Positions 36,215 to 44,812 of a stretch of 64,000 nt of DNA are shown piece after piece (the stretch's first letter is position 1; the number at the start of each line of letters is the position of its first letter). Made by a program: the position numbers and the translations under genes. The stretch covers positions 744,001-808,000 of the forward strand of contig NZ_BNCI01000002.1 of assembly GCF_014656395.1 (NCBI RefSeq), read 5' to 3'. The DNA comes from Kordiimonas sediminis. GTDB lineage: Bacteria; Pseudomonadota; Alphaproteobacteria; Sphingomonadales; Kordiimonadaceae. The notes under the pieces are model-generated. The model searched no databases. It was not told where the DNA came from and saw only the letters and a list, made by a program, of their open reading frames with translations.

Positions 36215-37216
36215 GTGTCTAAATACGAAAGCACGGCATTGTCCGCAATTGGTAACACCCCACTGATCAAGCTCAAGTATCCGTCTGAGCTTACGGGGTG
36301 TGACATTTATGCTAAGGCAGAATATGCAAATCCGGGTGGATCTGTTAAGGACCGTGCCGGCTTAAATATCATTGAGGATGCCGAGGATAAGAAGCTGTTG
36401 GAGCCTGGTGGCTTGATCGTTGAAGGGACTGCAGGTAACACAGGTATTGGCTTGACAGTTGTTGCGAATGCCAAAGGTTATAAAACTCTTATTGTGATGC
36501 CTGAGACGCAGTCGCAGGAGAAAATTGATACTTTGCGAATTTTAGGCGCAGAACTGAAGCTTGTACCAGCAGCACCTTATTCCAATCCGAATAATTTCCA
36601 GCATGTTGCGAAACGACTTGCTGAAGAGCTATCCCAAAAATCAAAACATGGAGTTATTTGGGCGCGTCAGTTTGATAATACCGCGAACAGAGAGGCTCAT
36701 ATCAAAACCACATCCCAAGAAATCTGGAATCAGACAGATGGCAAGGTAGACGCATTTGTGCATGCTGTTGGCACTGGTGGTACGCTTGCAGGTACTGCGA
36801 TAGGGCTAAAAGAAAAAAATCCTAACATAGTTACAGCGCTTGCTGACCCAATGGGTGCTGCACTTTACAGCTATTATACAACTGGTGAATTGAAGTCTGA
36901 AGGTAGTTCAATATCTGAGGGAATTGGCCAATCCAGAATTACCGGAAACCTAGAAGGCGCACCAATCGACGAAGCATTTCAGATTACAGATGAAGTCGCT
37001 GTGCAGCTAGCATTTGATCTTCTTCAAAAAGAAGGTTTATGTGTTGGCACATCCAGTGGCGTCAATGTTGCCGGCGCGATCGAGCTCGCCAAAAAAATGG
37101 GCCCAGGCAAGACAATTGTAACTACTCTTTGTGATAGTGGTCTTCGTTATCAGTCCAGACTATTTAATCCTGAATTCCTAAGAGATAAAGGGCTTCCTGT
37201 ACCGTCCTGGCTATAG
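36215..37216 (+). CDS. Cysteine synthase A family (O-acetylserine sulfhydrylase)
   Basis: A 333-residue fold-type II PLP enzyme. K45 in NPGGSVKDRAG is the PLP lysine, EGTAGNTGIGL binds the substrate carboxylate, and the phosphate loop is GTGGTLAGT. It makes cysteine from O-acetylserine and sulfide. The T-A-G-N-T-G variant instead of T-S-G-N-T-G and the long C-terminus ending in SRLFNPEFLRDKGLP place it in a CysK-like subgroup. The start is GTG with AAAAGGA upstream. It stands alone, with an Lrp-type regulator convergent to it nine bases away. Confidence 0.88.
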   Translation: MSKYESTALSAIGNTPLIKLKYPSELTGCDIYAKAEYANPGGSVKDRAGLNIIEDAEDKKLLEPGGLIVEGTAGNTGIGLTVVANAKGYKTLIVMPETQSQEKIDTLRILGAELKLVPAAPYSNPNNFQHVAKRLAEELSQKSKHGVIWARQFDNTANREAHIKTTSQEIWNQTDGKVDAFVHAVGTGGTLAGTAIGLKEKNPNIVTALADPMGAALYSYYTTGELKSEGSSISEGIGQSRITGNLEGAPIDEAFQITDEVAVQLAFDLLQKEGLCVGTSSGVNVAGAIELAKKMGPGKTIVTTLCDSGLRYQSRLFNPEFLRDKGLPVPSWL

Positions 37217-37224
37217 CAAGGGGG

Positions 37225-37704
37225 TTATTTCTTTGTTTTGAATTCGGGTGATACTGGTAATTTATTTCGTTTCAATATGGTTCTCAGCGCAAAGCTGGAA
37301 TGAATACGGGATACACCGGGTAATCGAGTTAACTTGTTGTGGATGCGTTCATAGTCTGTTGCGTCCGCAACGGCTACACGGATCATATAATCCACCTCAC
37401 CGCTCATCAGATAGCATTCCATCACTTCGTCAACATCTCTGACCTGTCGTTCGAAGTCACCTAATTGGCCTTCTTGTTGACGGTCCAGGGTTACGCTTAC
37501 AAAAACTGAACCAGGCAATCCTACCTTACTTGGGTTCACATGGGCGCTATACTGTTCAATGACATTATTATCATGCAGTATTTTTACCCGGCGCAAGCAG
37601 GCTGACTCGGACAAACCAACGCTGTCTGCTAATTCAACATTTGATATTCTGCCGTTTTCCTGAAGGTGTTCCAGAATCGCATAATCAATGGCATCTAGTC
37701 TCAA
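37225..37704 (-). CDS. Lrp/AsnC-family transcriptional regulator, probably of alanine dehydrogenase
   Basis: A 159-residue regulator with an N-terminal winged HTH (LDAIDYAILEHLQENGRISN through SACLRRVKILHD) and a C-terminal RAM ligand-binding domain (VFVSVTLDRQQEG to the MSGEVDYMIRVAVAD segment). The TTG at 37704 is favoured: AGGA lies 10 bases upstream and the protein then starts with the usual (M)RLDAIDYAIL. A longer TTG frame to 37743 would put the repeated TTCGC motifs inside the gene. It diverges from alanine dehydrogenase, the arrangement of AldR-like activators that respond to alanine. It likely binds the half-site array at 37706-37784. Confidence 0.88.
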   Translation of the reverse strand: MRLDAIDYAILEHLQENGRISNVELADSVGLSESACLRRVKILHDNNVIEQYSAHVNPSKVGLPGSVFVSVTLDRQQEGQLGDFERQVRDVDEVMECYLMSGEVDYMIRVAVADATDYERIHNKLTRLPGVSRIHSSFALRTILKRNKLPVSPEFKTKK

Positions 37705-37705
37705 T

Positions 37706-37784
37706 TTTCGCAGTATCCTTAGTATAATTCTATATTCGCGCAATAATCTGCGAAATTTCTAACTGATTTTGCTACACTTCGCAA
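37706..37784. promoter_or_regulatory. Array of four TTCGC(A)/(T)GCGAA half-sites between the Lrp gene and ald
   Basis: TTTCGCAG (37706-37713), TTCGC (37735-37739), CTGCGAAA (37748-37755) and TTCGCAA (37778-37784) lie within 79 bases. The first and third are exact 8-bp inverted copies; the second and third form TTCGC-N10-GCGAA. Multiple phased half-sites are what an octameric Lrp-family protein wraps around. They cover both divergent promoters. Confidence 0.6.
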
Positions 37785-37875
37785 GGACACACCACGAGGC
37801 ATCTGATATTTTTACGGCGATGATTTGAAATGATTACGGTGCAAAGGGAAGGCACCGGAACGAAGGAGATAGATT

Positions 37876-38994
37876 ATGCTAGTGGGCGTTCCAAAGGAAA
37901 TTAAAAACCGTGAATACCGGGTGGGTTTAACTCCGGCTTCAGCGCGCGAGTTGATCGGCCATGGTCACGATGTGGTTGTAGAAACAGACGCAGGTGCAGC
38001 GATCGGATTTACTAATGACATGTATGAAGCAGCGGGCGCAACTATTGCCCCTAATGCAGCTGATGTCTTTGCCCGTGCTGATATGATTGTAAAGGTCAAA
38101 GAGCCACAGGCAGTTGAATGTGAAATGCTGCGTGAAGATCAGATTTTATACACCTATCTTCATCTCGCGCCGGATCCAGCACAAACACAAGGCCTTATCA
38201 AGTCTGGCTGTATTGCTATCGCTTACGAGACAGTTACTGATAATTATGGTGGTCTGCCACTGTTGGCGCCAATGTCTGAAGTTGCAGGTCGCATGTCAAT
38301 TCAGGCGGGTGCACACGCCCTTGAAATGAGCCAGGGTGGTCGCGGTGTTCTGCTAGGTGGTGTGCCTGGTACAGCACCGGCAAAAGTAACAATCATTGGA
38401 GGCGGTGTCGTTGGTACAAACGCTGCGCACATGGCAGTTGGCCTTGGTGCTGATGTTACTATTCTTGACCGGTCTATACGCCGTATGCAGCAATTGGACG
38501 ATATTTTCCGTGGCCGTGTGAAGACCGTATATTCAACACAGGATGCAGTTGAAGAGCACGTTCTGGCATCTGACCTTACTGTTGGTGCGGTTCTGATTCC
38601 AGGTGCAGCGGCACCGAAACTAGTGTCACGCAATCAGGTATCTGCGATGATGCGCGGTTCTGTACTTGTTGACGTTGCCATCGACCAAGGCGGATGTTTC
38701 GAAACATCTAAGGCAACAACGCATGAAAACCCAACATATGTTGTAGACGAAGTGGTTCATTACTGTGTTGCTAACATGCCAGGCGGCGTTGCGCGTACAT
38801 CTACACTCGCGCTGAACAATGCGACGCTTCCGCATGCGGTTGCAATCGCGAATAAGGGTTGGAAGAAAGCGCTGTCTGATGACAGACACCTGCTGAACGG
38901 TCTGAATGTCTACAAAGGCGATATTACATACGAAGCCGTAGCGCGTGATCAGAACCTAGCATACCGTCCTGCAGAAGAAGTAATCGCAAGCTAA
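37876..38994 (+). CDS. ald: Alanine dehydrogenase
   Basis: A 372-residue NAD-dependent enzyme interconverting L-alanine with pyruvate and ammonia. The substrate residues R15, K75 and H96 are at exactly the family positions, and the NAD motif is [20 protein letters not shown]. Length and the C-terminal [14 protein letters not shown] block are normal. CGAAGGAGATAG precedes the ATG. It is divergent from an Lrp-type regulator and followed after 55 bases by an asparaginase gene, so it probably serves catabolic release of ammonia and pyruvate from amino acids. Confidence 0.96.
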   Translation: MLVGVPKEIKNREYRVGLTPASARELIGHGHDVVVETDAGAAIGFTNDMYEAAGATIAPNAADVFARADMIVKVKEPQAVECEMLREDQILYTYLHLAPDPAQTQGLIKSGCIAIAYETVTDNYGGLPLLAPMSEVAGRMSIQAGAHALEMSQGGRGVLLGGVPGTAPAKVTIIGGGVVGTNAAHMAVGLGADVTILDRSIRRMQQLDDIFRGRVKTVYSTQDAVEEHVLASDLTVGAVLIPGAAAPKLVSRNQVSAMMRGSVLVDVAIDQGGCFETSKATTHENPTYVVDEVVHYCVANMPGGVARTSTLALNNATLPHAVAIANKGWKKALSDDRHLLNGLNVYKGDITYEAVARDQNLAYRPAEEVIAS

Positions 38995-39000
38995 GGCAAG

Positions 39001-39015
39001 ATTACTTTAAGTAAT
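39001..39015. repeat. Perfect 15-base dyad after ald
   Basis: attactttaagtaat has 7-bp arms around a single central T. It sits between ald and the asparaginase gene and could be an operator or a weak transcript-processing hairpin. There is no T-run. Confidence 0.35.
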
Positions 39016-39039
39016 TGGCAGTTCCTTAAAAAGAGAGTA

Positions 39040-39070
39040 TATCGGAGACATGGTTAATTTGTCTCCGATA
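39040..39070 (+). promoter_or_regulatory. 10-bp hairpin enclosing the asparaginase ribosome binding site and start codon
   Basis: tatcggagac (39040-39049) and gtctccgata (39061-39070) are exact reverse complements. The 5' arm contains the ribosome binding site GGAG, and the ATG (39050-39052) is the first codon in the 11-base loop. When folded, the mRNA would hide the ribosome binding site, giving translational control by temperature, ligand, protein or an upstream ribosome. It could alternatively be a DNA operator. Confidence 0.6.
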
Positions 39071-40021
39071 CAAGTGTTTGCCCTTGGCGGCACTATTTCA
39101 ATGGCACCTGGTACTGCTGCCGGTGTTGTTCCATCACTTACGGGTGATGACTTGATCTCGTCTATTCCGGGTATCCATGATATTGCGAACCTCCGCGTGG
39201 AAACACTGGCCCGACTGGGAAGCGCCAATATATCGATAGACCACCTACGTACTATTGCCGAATATGCGCAAAACCCCAAATACTACAGGGGCATCGTCGT
39301 GGTGCAAGGTACTGATACGATGGAAGAAACTGCGTTTCTCCTGCGCATGATGTATTGCGGGGATATTCCGATTGTCTTTACCGGTGCCATGGTCAATCCG
39401 TCTGAACTCGGTGCAGATGGCCCGCAAAATCTTTATAATGCAGTTGTTGCTGCAACAGAGGCATCTGCAGGTGTTTATGTTGCTATGGACGGTGACCTGA
39501 TGGATGCACTGTATGTGCGAAAAGCCCATACATCAAAAAAATCTGCGTTTATTGCCTCTCACGGGCCCGTTGGGGAAATAGTTGAGGGGAAACTTCATCA
39601 ATTTTCTGTGCCTGCTGTTATCAGCACAGGGCTAGATCACACCTGCAAATTTGCGAATGTAGCCTTGCAGGCCATAAGCCTTATGGATGATGGAAGGATG
39701 TTACAGTCGCTGCCTCAAATGGGGTATGCAGGATTGGTGATCGAATCCTATGGTGCTGGACATGTGTCTGAAGTGTGGCGGGATAAAGTGATATCGCTTG
39801 CTACTAAAATACCCGTTGTCTTGGCCAGCCGGGCAGGGCAAGGGCGTGTTTTCAGTCAAACGTATGGATACAAAGGCGCTGAAATCGATCTGCAGTCTAA
39901 TGGACTGATTTCTGCGGGTGGCCTAGATAGCAGAAAAGCGCGTTTGTTATTAGCGCTGCTGTTAGGTTCTGGTCGGGATGATTGGAAAGAGCAGTTCATA
40001 AGAATTGCTCAAACTGTTTAG
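39050..40021 (+). CDS. L-asparaginase (type II-like, cytoplasmic)
   Basis: A 323-residue asparaginase hydrolysing L-asparagine to aspartate and ammonia. The two active-site threonines are T15 in LGGTISM and T88 in VVQGTDTMEET with D89; the lysine is K158 in YVRKAHTSK. No signal peptide is present, unlike periplasmic E. coli AnsB, so it acts in the cytoplasm. The ribosome binding site and start codon lie in a perfect 10-bp hairpin, which is unusual. It follows ald; both release ammonia from amino acids, and they may share a transcript. A related glutaminase-asparaginase activity cannot be excluded. Confidence 0.9.
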   Translation: MVNLSPIQVFALGGTISMAPGTAAGVVPSLTGDDLISSIPGIHDIANLRVETLARLGSANISIDHLRTIAEYAQNPKYYRGIVVVQGTDTMEETAFLLRMMYCGDIPIVFTGAMVNPSELGADGPQNLYNAVVAATEASAGVYVAMDGDLMDALYVRKAHTSKKSAFIASHGPVGEIVEGKLHQFSVPAVISTGLDHTCKFANVALQAISLMDDGRMLQSLPQMGYAGLVIESYGAGHVSEVWRDKVISLATKIPVVLASRAGQGRVFSQTYGYKGAEIDLQSNGLISAGGLDSRKARLLLALLLGSGRDDWKEQFIRIAQTV

Positions 40022-40082
40022 CATTACACATGATATTACTGTTACATCTTTCCAAACATCCGAAAAGTCTGAAAACATACTA

Positions 40083-40535
40083 CTAAATCTGCAGCTGAAT
40101 TTGATCCAGACGATCAAACAGATTGCGTAGTAACACTCTTTCATCATCACTAAGATGGTCGAGAATTAAATCTTCATAGCCAACGGCAATCGGTACAATC
40201 TCGTTATAAATACTGATACCAGTTTCTGATAACGCCAAAACGGAGCGGCGTTTATCATCTTCTGCAAAGTGACGTTCAATATTACCCTTATCAAGCAATT
40301 TACTAACGGCGCGGGACACAGCAACTTTATCCATGGCTGTTTTCTCAGCAACTTCTCCTGCTGAAATGTCCGGAAACTCCCCCAAAACTGCCATAATTCT
40401 CCACTCAGGCAAAGACAGGTCAAACCGTTGATTATACTTATCAGCAATAGCCTGAGAAACCCGGTTGGAAAGCACAGAAAGGCGGTACGGCAGGAAATTA
40501 TGAAGTTTAAGAGGGGAGTCTATTTTTTCTGACAT
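40083..40535 (-). CDS. MarR-family transcriptional regulator
   Basis: A 150-residue winged-helix regulator. The DNA-binding core runs from LSLPEWRIMAVLGEFPD through GEVAEKTAMDKVAVSRAVSKLL and the wing HFAEDDKRRSVLALSETG, with dimerisation helices at both ends. ATG 40535 is taken as start; a GTG four codons earlier lacks a ribosome binding site. It is divergent from the fumarylacetoacetate hydrolase-maleylacetoacetate isomerase pair, so it is the likely repressor of that tyrosine/homogentisate branch, responding to an aromatic ligand. Two dyads lie in the shared gap. Confidence 0.88.
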   Translation of the reverse strand: MSEKIDSPLKLHNFLPYRLSVLSNRVSQAIADKYNQRFDLSLPEWRIMAVLGEFPDISAGEVAEKTAMDKVAVSRAVSKLLDKGNIERHFAEDDKRRSVLALSETGISIYNEIVPIAVGYEDLILDHLSDDERVLLRNLFDRLDQIQLQI

Positions 40536-40600
40536 ATGTACCGTCACTCTTGAAAAAGGTTTCTAATGTAACTAATATTGAATTAACAAATTAAGCTGGA

Positions 40601-40638
40601 AGTATTACGAATACTCCTTAACCTGCAATATCTTGCAG
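40601..40638. promoter_or_regulatory. Two adjacent dyads, probable MarR operators
   Basis: AGTATT-ACG-AATACT (40601-40615) and CTGCAA-TATC-TTGCAG (40623-40638) are both perfect 6-bp inverted repeats of 15-16 bases, the size MarR dimers bind. Their centres are about 22 bases apart, two helical turns, between the divergent MarR and hydrolase genes. Confidence 0.5.
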
Positions 40639-40676
40639 CATCTGTAAATCCCGACCGTATATAGGAGACAGTTTTT

Positions 40677-41687
40677 ATGAAATTGGCGAGCTTAAAAGAA
40701 GGCCGTGACGGAGCTCTTGTTCTGGTATCTAATGATCTTAAACGAATGACATCTGCACAGGAAATTGCGCCTACACTTCAGGCTGCACTGGATGATTGGA
40801 AAAACTGTTTCCCAAAACTACGGGCAAAGGCTGAATCATTAGAGTCAGGGGCTATAGAGGGTGAAGCATTTGATCAAACTGCATGTCATTCACCGCTTCC
40901 AAGGGCATATCAGTGGGCAGATGGTAGCGCTTATGTCAATCATGTGGAATTGGTGCGGAAGGCCAGAGGAGCAGAAATGCCAGATAGCTTTTGGACAGAC
41001 CCTCTTATGTACCAAGGTGGTTCAGATAGTTTTCTGGCACCACATGATCCGATTGTTATGCCTACCGATGAAGGTTGGGGTATAGATTTCGAAGGGGAAG
41101 TTGCTGTCATTACTGGGGATGTACCTATGGGGGTATCTGCCGAGGATGCGCTTAAATATATTCGTCTTGTGATGATCGTGAATGATGTGTCACTTCGCGG
41201 ACTAATCCCTGGCGAGCTTGCCAAAGGCTTTGGTTTCTTTCAGTCTAAACCTTCCAGTGCTTTTTCACCGGTTTGCGTAACGCCTAATGCACTCGGTGAT
41301 GCATGGCAGAACGGAAAACTGAAGCTACCACTGGTATCATATTATAATGGCGAAAAATTTGGTGAACCAGATGCCGGTATTGATATGACATTTGATTTTG
41401 GACAATTGATTGCACATGCTGCGAAGTCTCGTCCTCTCGAAGCAGGTAGTATTATTGGTTCTGGAACTGTTTCTAACAAACTTAATGACGGCCCGGGCCG
41501 CCCGATCGCTGATGGCGGAGTAGGCTACAGCTGTATTGCCGAGATCAGAATGATTGAAACAATTGAAACAGGTGCCCCAAAAACGCCCTTTATGTCGTTC
41601 GGGGACACCATTAAAATTGAAATGTTTGATGCATCCGGTCAGTCTATCTTTGGCTCAATTGATCAAACAGTACAAAAGAAAGGCTAG
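40677..41687 (+). CDS. Fumarylacetoacetate hydrolase family protein
   Basis: A 336-residue FAH-family enzyme. The metal-binding region is in GIDFEGEVAVITGDVP, with IVNDVSLRGL, the K-P-S-S-A-F-S-P segment and GSIIGSGTVSN as further family marks. It should hydrolyse fumarylacetoacetate to fumarate and acetoacetate, the last step of tyrosine/homogentisate breakdown, because the next gene, three bases away, is a maleylacetoacetate isomerase. AGGAGA precedes the ATG. The homogentisate dioxygenase gene is not in the window. It is likely controlled by the divergent MarR protein. Confidence 0.9.
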   Translation: MKLASLKEGRDGALVLVSNDLKRMTSAQEIAPTLQAALDDWKNCFPKLRAKAESLESGAIEGEAFDQTACHSPLPRAYQWADGSAYVNHVELVRKARGAEMPDSFWTDPLMYQGGSDSFLAPHDPIVMPTDEGWGIDFEGEVAVITGDVPMGVSAEDALKYIRLVMIVNDVSLRGLIPGELAKGFGFFQSKPSSAFSPVCVTPNALGDAWQNGKLKLPLVSYYNGEKFGEPDAGIDMTFDFGQLIAHAAKSRPLEAGSIIGSGTVSNKLNDGPGRPIADGGVGYSCIAEIRMIETIETGAPKTPFMSFGDTIKIEMFDASGQSIFGSIDQTVQKKG

Positions 41688-41690
41688 ACC

Positions 41691-42341
41691 GTGTCACGCA
41701 TTCTGTATGGATACTATCGGTCTTCTGCTGCATACCGTGTCAGGATAGCGCTTAACCTGAAAGGGTTAGACTATGAGCATGTTTCAGTTAACCTGAAGCC
41801 TGGTGAGGATGGCCAGAAACAAGCAGAGTATGTTGCGCTGAACCCACAGGGCAGGGTCCCTTTCTTTATTGATGGGGATGTAAAAATTGCTCAGTCACCA
41901 GCGGTTTTAGAATATCTTGAAGAGGTATATCCGGAAACTCCATTGTTGCCAGAGGCAGCAGCAGATCGGGCCTTTATTCGTCAGATAGTCAATATAATCG
42001 CCTGTGATATTCATCCGCTGAATAATCTGTCAGTACTGCAGCGCCTAAAGGGTGACTTTTCTGCTTCTGATCAGGATATTGCTATTTGGTATCATCACTG
42101 GATTAAAGAAGGCTTTCAAGCCATTGAAAAATTGTCAAAAAACACATCTGGTGAATTTCTATTTGGTGATGACCCAACATTGGCAGACGTGTACCTACTG
42201 CCTCAGATATGGAATGCAGAGCGTTTCAAAACCGCACTGGATGATTTCCCGACTTTGTTATCAATTAGGGATAATGCCAATAAGCTTCAGGCGTTTATTG
42301 ATGCTGCACCTGAAAATCAGCCAGACACGCCAGCAATATAA
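41691..42341 (+). CDS. maiA: Maleylacetoacetate isomerase (zeta-class GST)
   Basis: A 216-residue glutathione transferase-fold protein. The zeta-class active-site motif S-S-A-A-Y-R-V-R-I-A-L is at residues 8-18, and NPQGRVPFFIDGDVKIAQSP forms the glutathione site. It isomerises maleylacetoacetate to fumarylacetoacetate, feeding the product to the preceding enzyme. It starts with GTG, three bases after the hydrolase stop, and is followed by a GC-rich hairpin that may end the transcript. Confidence 0.93.
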   Translation: MSRILYGYYRSSAAYRVRIALNLKGLDYEHVSVNLKPGEDGQKQAEYVALNPQGRVPFFIDGDVKIAQSPAVLEYLEEVYPETPLLPEAAADRAFIRQIVNIIACDIHPLNNLSVLQRLKGDFSASDQDIAIWYHHWIKEGFQAIEKLSKNTSGEFLFGDDPTLADVYLLPQIWNAERFKTALDDFPTLLSIRDNANKLQAFIDAAPENQPDTPAI

Positions 42342-42360
42342 AAGTATTTAAACAAATGTT

Positions 42361-42386
42361 AGGCCCCTGATTAATTCGGGGGCCTT
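42361..42386 (+). terminator. Hairpin after maiA, possible terminator
   Basis: aggcccc (42361-42367) pairs with ggggcct (42379-42385) around an 11-base loop, 19 bases after the maiA stop. The stem is strong but only two T follow, so efficiency is uncertain. Confidence 0.5.
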
Positions 42387-42460
42387 ATGCCAATTAAGTG
42401 TAACAAACACACTCTAGTATCCCCGCAAACTATTGAAACATGAGTTTGATGAGGGATTAA

Positions 42461-43567
42461 ATGCGCAAGCTATTATCAATTATTTTTATGGGTTTTCTGT
42501 CGGTTTCTGTAACTGCGGCAGAGCCAAATCATTCAGATACAGTTATTCTGGTAACGCTGGACGGTATGCGGTGGGAAGAGGTCTTTCGCGGGGCAGATAA
42601 TGCTTTCTTGCACGATGAGAAGTTTCTGTTCCACAAAGGCGACAAAAATGACCTGCAGCAGAAATATGCAACAGGTACCATGACAGATCGCCGAAAAGCT
42701 CTAATGCCTTTCTTTTGGAATGTAGTTGCACAACAAGGACAACTGTATGGCAACCAGGACAAGGGTAGTATTGGATACTATACTAACAAATTTCATTTTT
42801 CTTATCCGGGATATAGTGAAATTTTAACAGGTTTTGCGGACCCGCGCATAGACAGTAATGAAAAGGTCCTAAACCCTAATGTAACAGTGCTTGAATGGCT
42901 GCATAATAAACCTGAGTACAAGGGTAAAGTCGAGGCATTTACCAGTTGGGATGTCTTCCCGTTTATCATTAATGAAGACCGAAGCGGCATACCTGTAAAC
43001 GCAGGCTTTGAAGCCTATACAGAAGTTAAGAGCGACCGTGTGGAAGCAATGAATGCGATTCAATCAGAACTGCCACATATATGGCATTCTGTCCGGTATG
43101 ATGCCCTGACGATGGGTTTTGCGTTAGAAGCAATGAAGGAACGCAAATTACGGTTTGTCTATATCAGTCTTGGTGAAACCGATGATTTTGCACACGGTGG
43201 GTTTTATGATCATTATCTGACGTCAGCCAATAGAAATGACCGTTTGATTTCACAATTGTGGGACTTTGTCCAAAATGATGAAAGATATCAGGGCAGGACC
43301 ACACTGTTACTCACAACTGATCATGGCCGCGGCAATGAAACACTTGAAGACTGGAAACACCACGGAGGAAAGCCAGGCGATGAAGGCATCTGGATTGGAG
43401 CCATAGGTCCAAATATCAAACCTCTGGGCGAGATTGAAGGAGGAACACCAGTTAGTCTTCATCAGGTCGCCTCTACAGCTGCAAAAATACTGGGATATGA
43501 CTATGAAGTGCCCAGCGGATCTGAATTCACTGTAGGTAAACCCATCACAACGATTACAGATGAATAA
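42461..43567 (+). CDS. Secreted alkaline phosphatase-superfamily hydrolase
   Basis: A 368-residue protein with a signal peptide (MRKLLSIIFMGFLSVSVTAA, cleavage likely after T-A-A at about 20) and an alkaline phosphatase/phosphodiesterase fold. Metal-binding parts are VILVTLDGMRWEEVF at the N-terminus, the nucleophile region YPGYSEILTG, ISLGETDDFAHGG and LTTDHGRGNETLEDWKHHG. It resembles phosphoglyceromutase/nucleotide pyrophosphatase-like sulfatase relatives; it is probably a periplasmic phospho- or sulfo-ester hydrolase. The substrate is open. A bidirectional terminator separates it from the convergent leucine dehydrogenase gene. Confidence 0.82.
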   Translation: MRKLLSIIFMGFLSVSVTAAEPNHSDTVILVTLDGMRWEEVFRGADNAFLHDEKFLFHKGDKNDLQQKYATGTMTDRRKALMPFFWNVVAQQGQLYGNQDKGSIGYYTNKFHFSYPGYSEILTGFADPRIDSNEKVLNPNVTVLEWLHNKPEYKGKVEAFTSWDVFPFIINEDRSGIPVNAGFEAYTEVKSDRVEAMNAIQSELPHIWHSVRYDALTMGFALEAMKERKLRFVYISLGETDDFAHGGFYDHYLTSANRNDRLISQLWDFVQNDERYQGRTTLLLTTDHGRGNETLEDWKHHGGKPGDEGIWIGAIGPNIKPLGEIEGGTPVSLHQVASTAAKILGYDYEVPSGSEFTVGKPITTITDE

Positions 43568-43599
43568 TACCGCACAACACATTTAGATTTTTAAATAAA

Positions 43600-43623
43600 G
43601 AAAGCCGGGATAACCCGGCTTTC
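43600..43623. terminator. Bidirectional terminator between convergent genes
   Basis: gaaagccggg (43600-43609) and cccggctttc (43614-43623) form a perfect 10-bp stem with a 4-base loop. T-rich sequence follows on the minus strand (TTTATTTAAA), which suits the leucine dehydrogenase transcript; the plus strand ends in CTTTCC. Confidence 0.75.
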
Positions 43624-43664
43624 CTTGAGTATAACAGTTCTGAGCAGAACTGATTTATTCAGCT

Positions 43665-44783
43665 TTATTCTGCGGCCTTCAGCTTGGCTTCTTTTGCTGC
43701 ACTGATAATACGCTCCGCCATTTCATTAGCGATTACACCCGTTGGCCGACCTTCTTTGTCGCTTGCTTCAAAAATACGGGTAAGAGTGTCACCAATACGC
43801 AGGACCTTAGTGCGCGTAGCTGCTTCATTCTTTGGCTCTTTGTACACTTCTGTTTCGATTGCTGTGATACCGCCAGCATTGATAACATAATCAGGTGCAT
43901 AAAGAATGCCGCGCTTGCGAAGTGCTTCATCTTCCACACCTTCAGTTTCAAGCTGATTATTTGCAGCACCCGCAATAATTTTAGCCTGGATTTCAGGCAG
44001 GGATTTTGGATTAAGCGTACCACCAAGAGCACACGGCGCATACACATCACAGTCAGCTGCATGAATAGCGTCAGGCGCCACTACAGTTGCCGGACCGTCT
44101 GCCAGCACTGCTTCGATGTGTGCATCAACAATATCTGCAATTAAGACCTGAGCGCCAGCTTCACGAAGGTGATTAACAAGCGCATGTCCAACGTGACCAA
44201 CCCCTTGGACTGCGACCTTGATGCCTGTCAGGTCATTTTGACCTAGTTTATGACGTACAGACGCCTGAATGCCGGTGAATACACCTAGTGCCGTATGTGG
44301 TGATGGGTCACCTGTGCCGTGTTCACCACTGTCCAGACCGCAAACATAGGGGGTTGCAGTAGCTGCAGCCTCTAGCATGGGAACTGAGGTGCCGACGTCT
44401 TCAGCGGCATAGTAAGCGCCGCCCAGAGTATTTACGGCCCGACCAAATGCCTGCATAAACTCATCAGTTGCCAGCTTTTTCGGATTGCCGATAATAACGG
44501 ACTTACCGCCACCCAGGCGAAGGCCAGCCATAGCATTTTTATAGCTCATCCCACGTGACAGACGAAGTACGTCATATACCGCGTCCTGCTCACCACGTGT
44601 TTGCGCGACATCTGATGGTGCTGATTTGTGTATAGCAGCATAGTCCCAAAACCGTGTGCCGCCTGTGGCCGGACCTAGAGCCGTGGAATGCACCGCAATA
44701 ATGGCCTTAAGACCAGTTTTAGCATCGCTGAAAAAAGATACATTTTCGTGGTCCATAAAACTACGTGAGTCAAAAACGGGCAT
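43665..44783 (-). CDS. Leucine dehydrogenase (Glu/Leu/Phe/Val dehydrogenase family)
   Basis: A 372-residue NAD-dependent amino acid dehydrogenase. The substrate and catalytic lysines are K82 in GMSYKNAMAGL and K94 in LGGGKSVI, as in Bacillus leucine dehydrogenase (K68 and K80). The Rossmann motif is VQGVGHVGHALVNHL, and N-A-G-G-I appears near the C-terminus. It deaminates leucine (and probably valine and isoleucine) to the 2-oxo acid. GGAGT precedes the ATG. It lies 29 bases behind the ferredoxin oxidoreductase gene on the same strand, which fits deamination followed by oxidative decarboxylation. Phenylalanine or valine preference cannot be excluded. Confidence 0.9.
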   Translation of the reverse strand: MPVFDSRSFMDHENVSFFSDAKTGLKAIIAVHSTALGPATGGTRFWDYAAIHKSAPSDVAQTRGEQDAVYDVLRLSRGMSYKNAMAGLRLGGGKSVIIGNPKKLATDEFMQAFGRAVNTLGGAYYAAEDVGTSVPMLEAAATATPYVCGLDSGEHGTGDPSPHTALGVFTGIQASVRHKLGQNDLTGIKVAVQGVGHVGHALVNHLREAGAQVLIADIVDAHIEAVLADGPATVVAPDAIHAADCDVYAPCALGGTLNPKSLPEIQAKIIAGAANNQLETEGVEDEALRKRGILYAPDYVINAGGITAIETEVYKEPKNEAATRTKVLRIGDTLTRIFEASDKEGRPTGVIANEMAERIISAAKEAKLKAAE

Positions 44784-44812
44784 GCTGAGTTACTCCAGTT
44801 AATTTAATTCTC

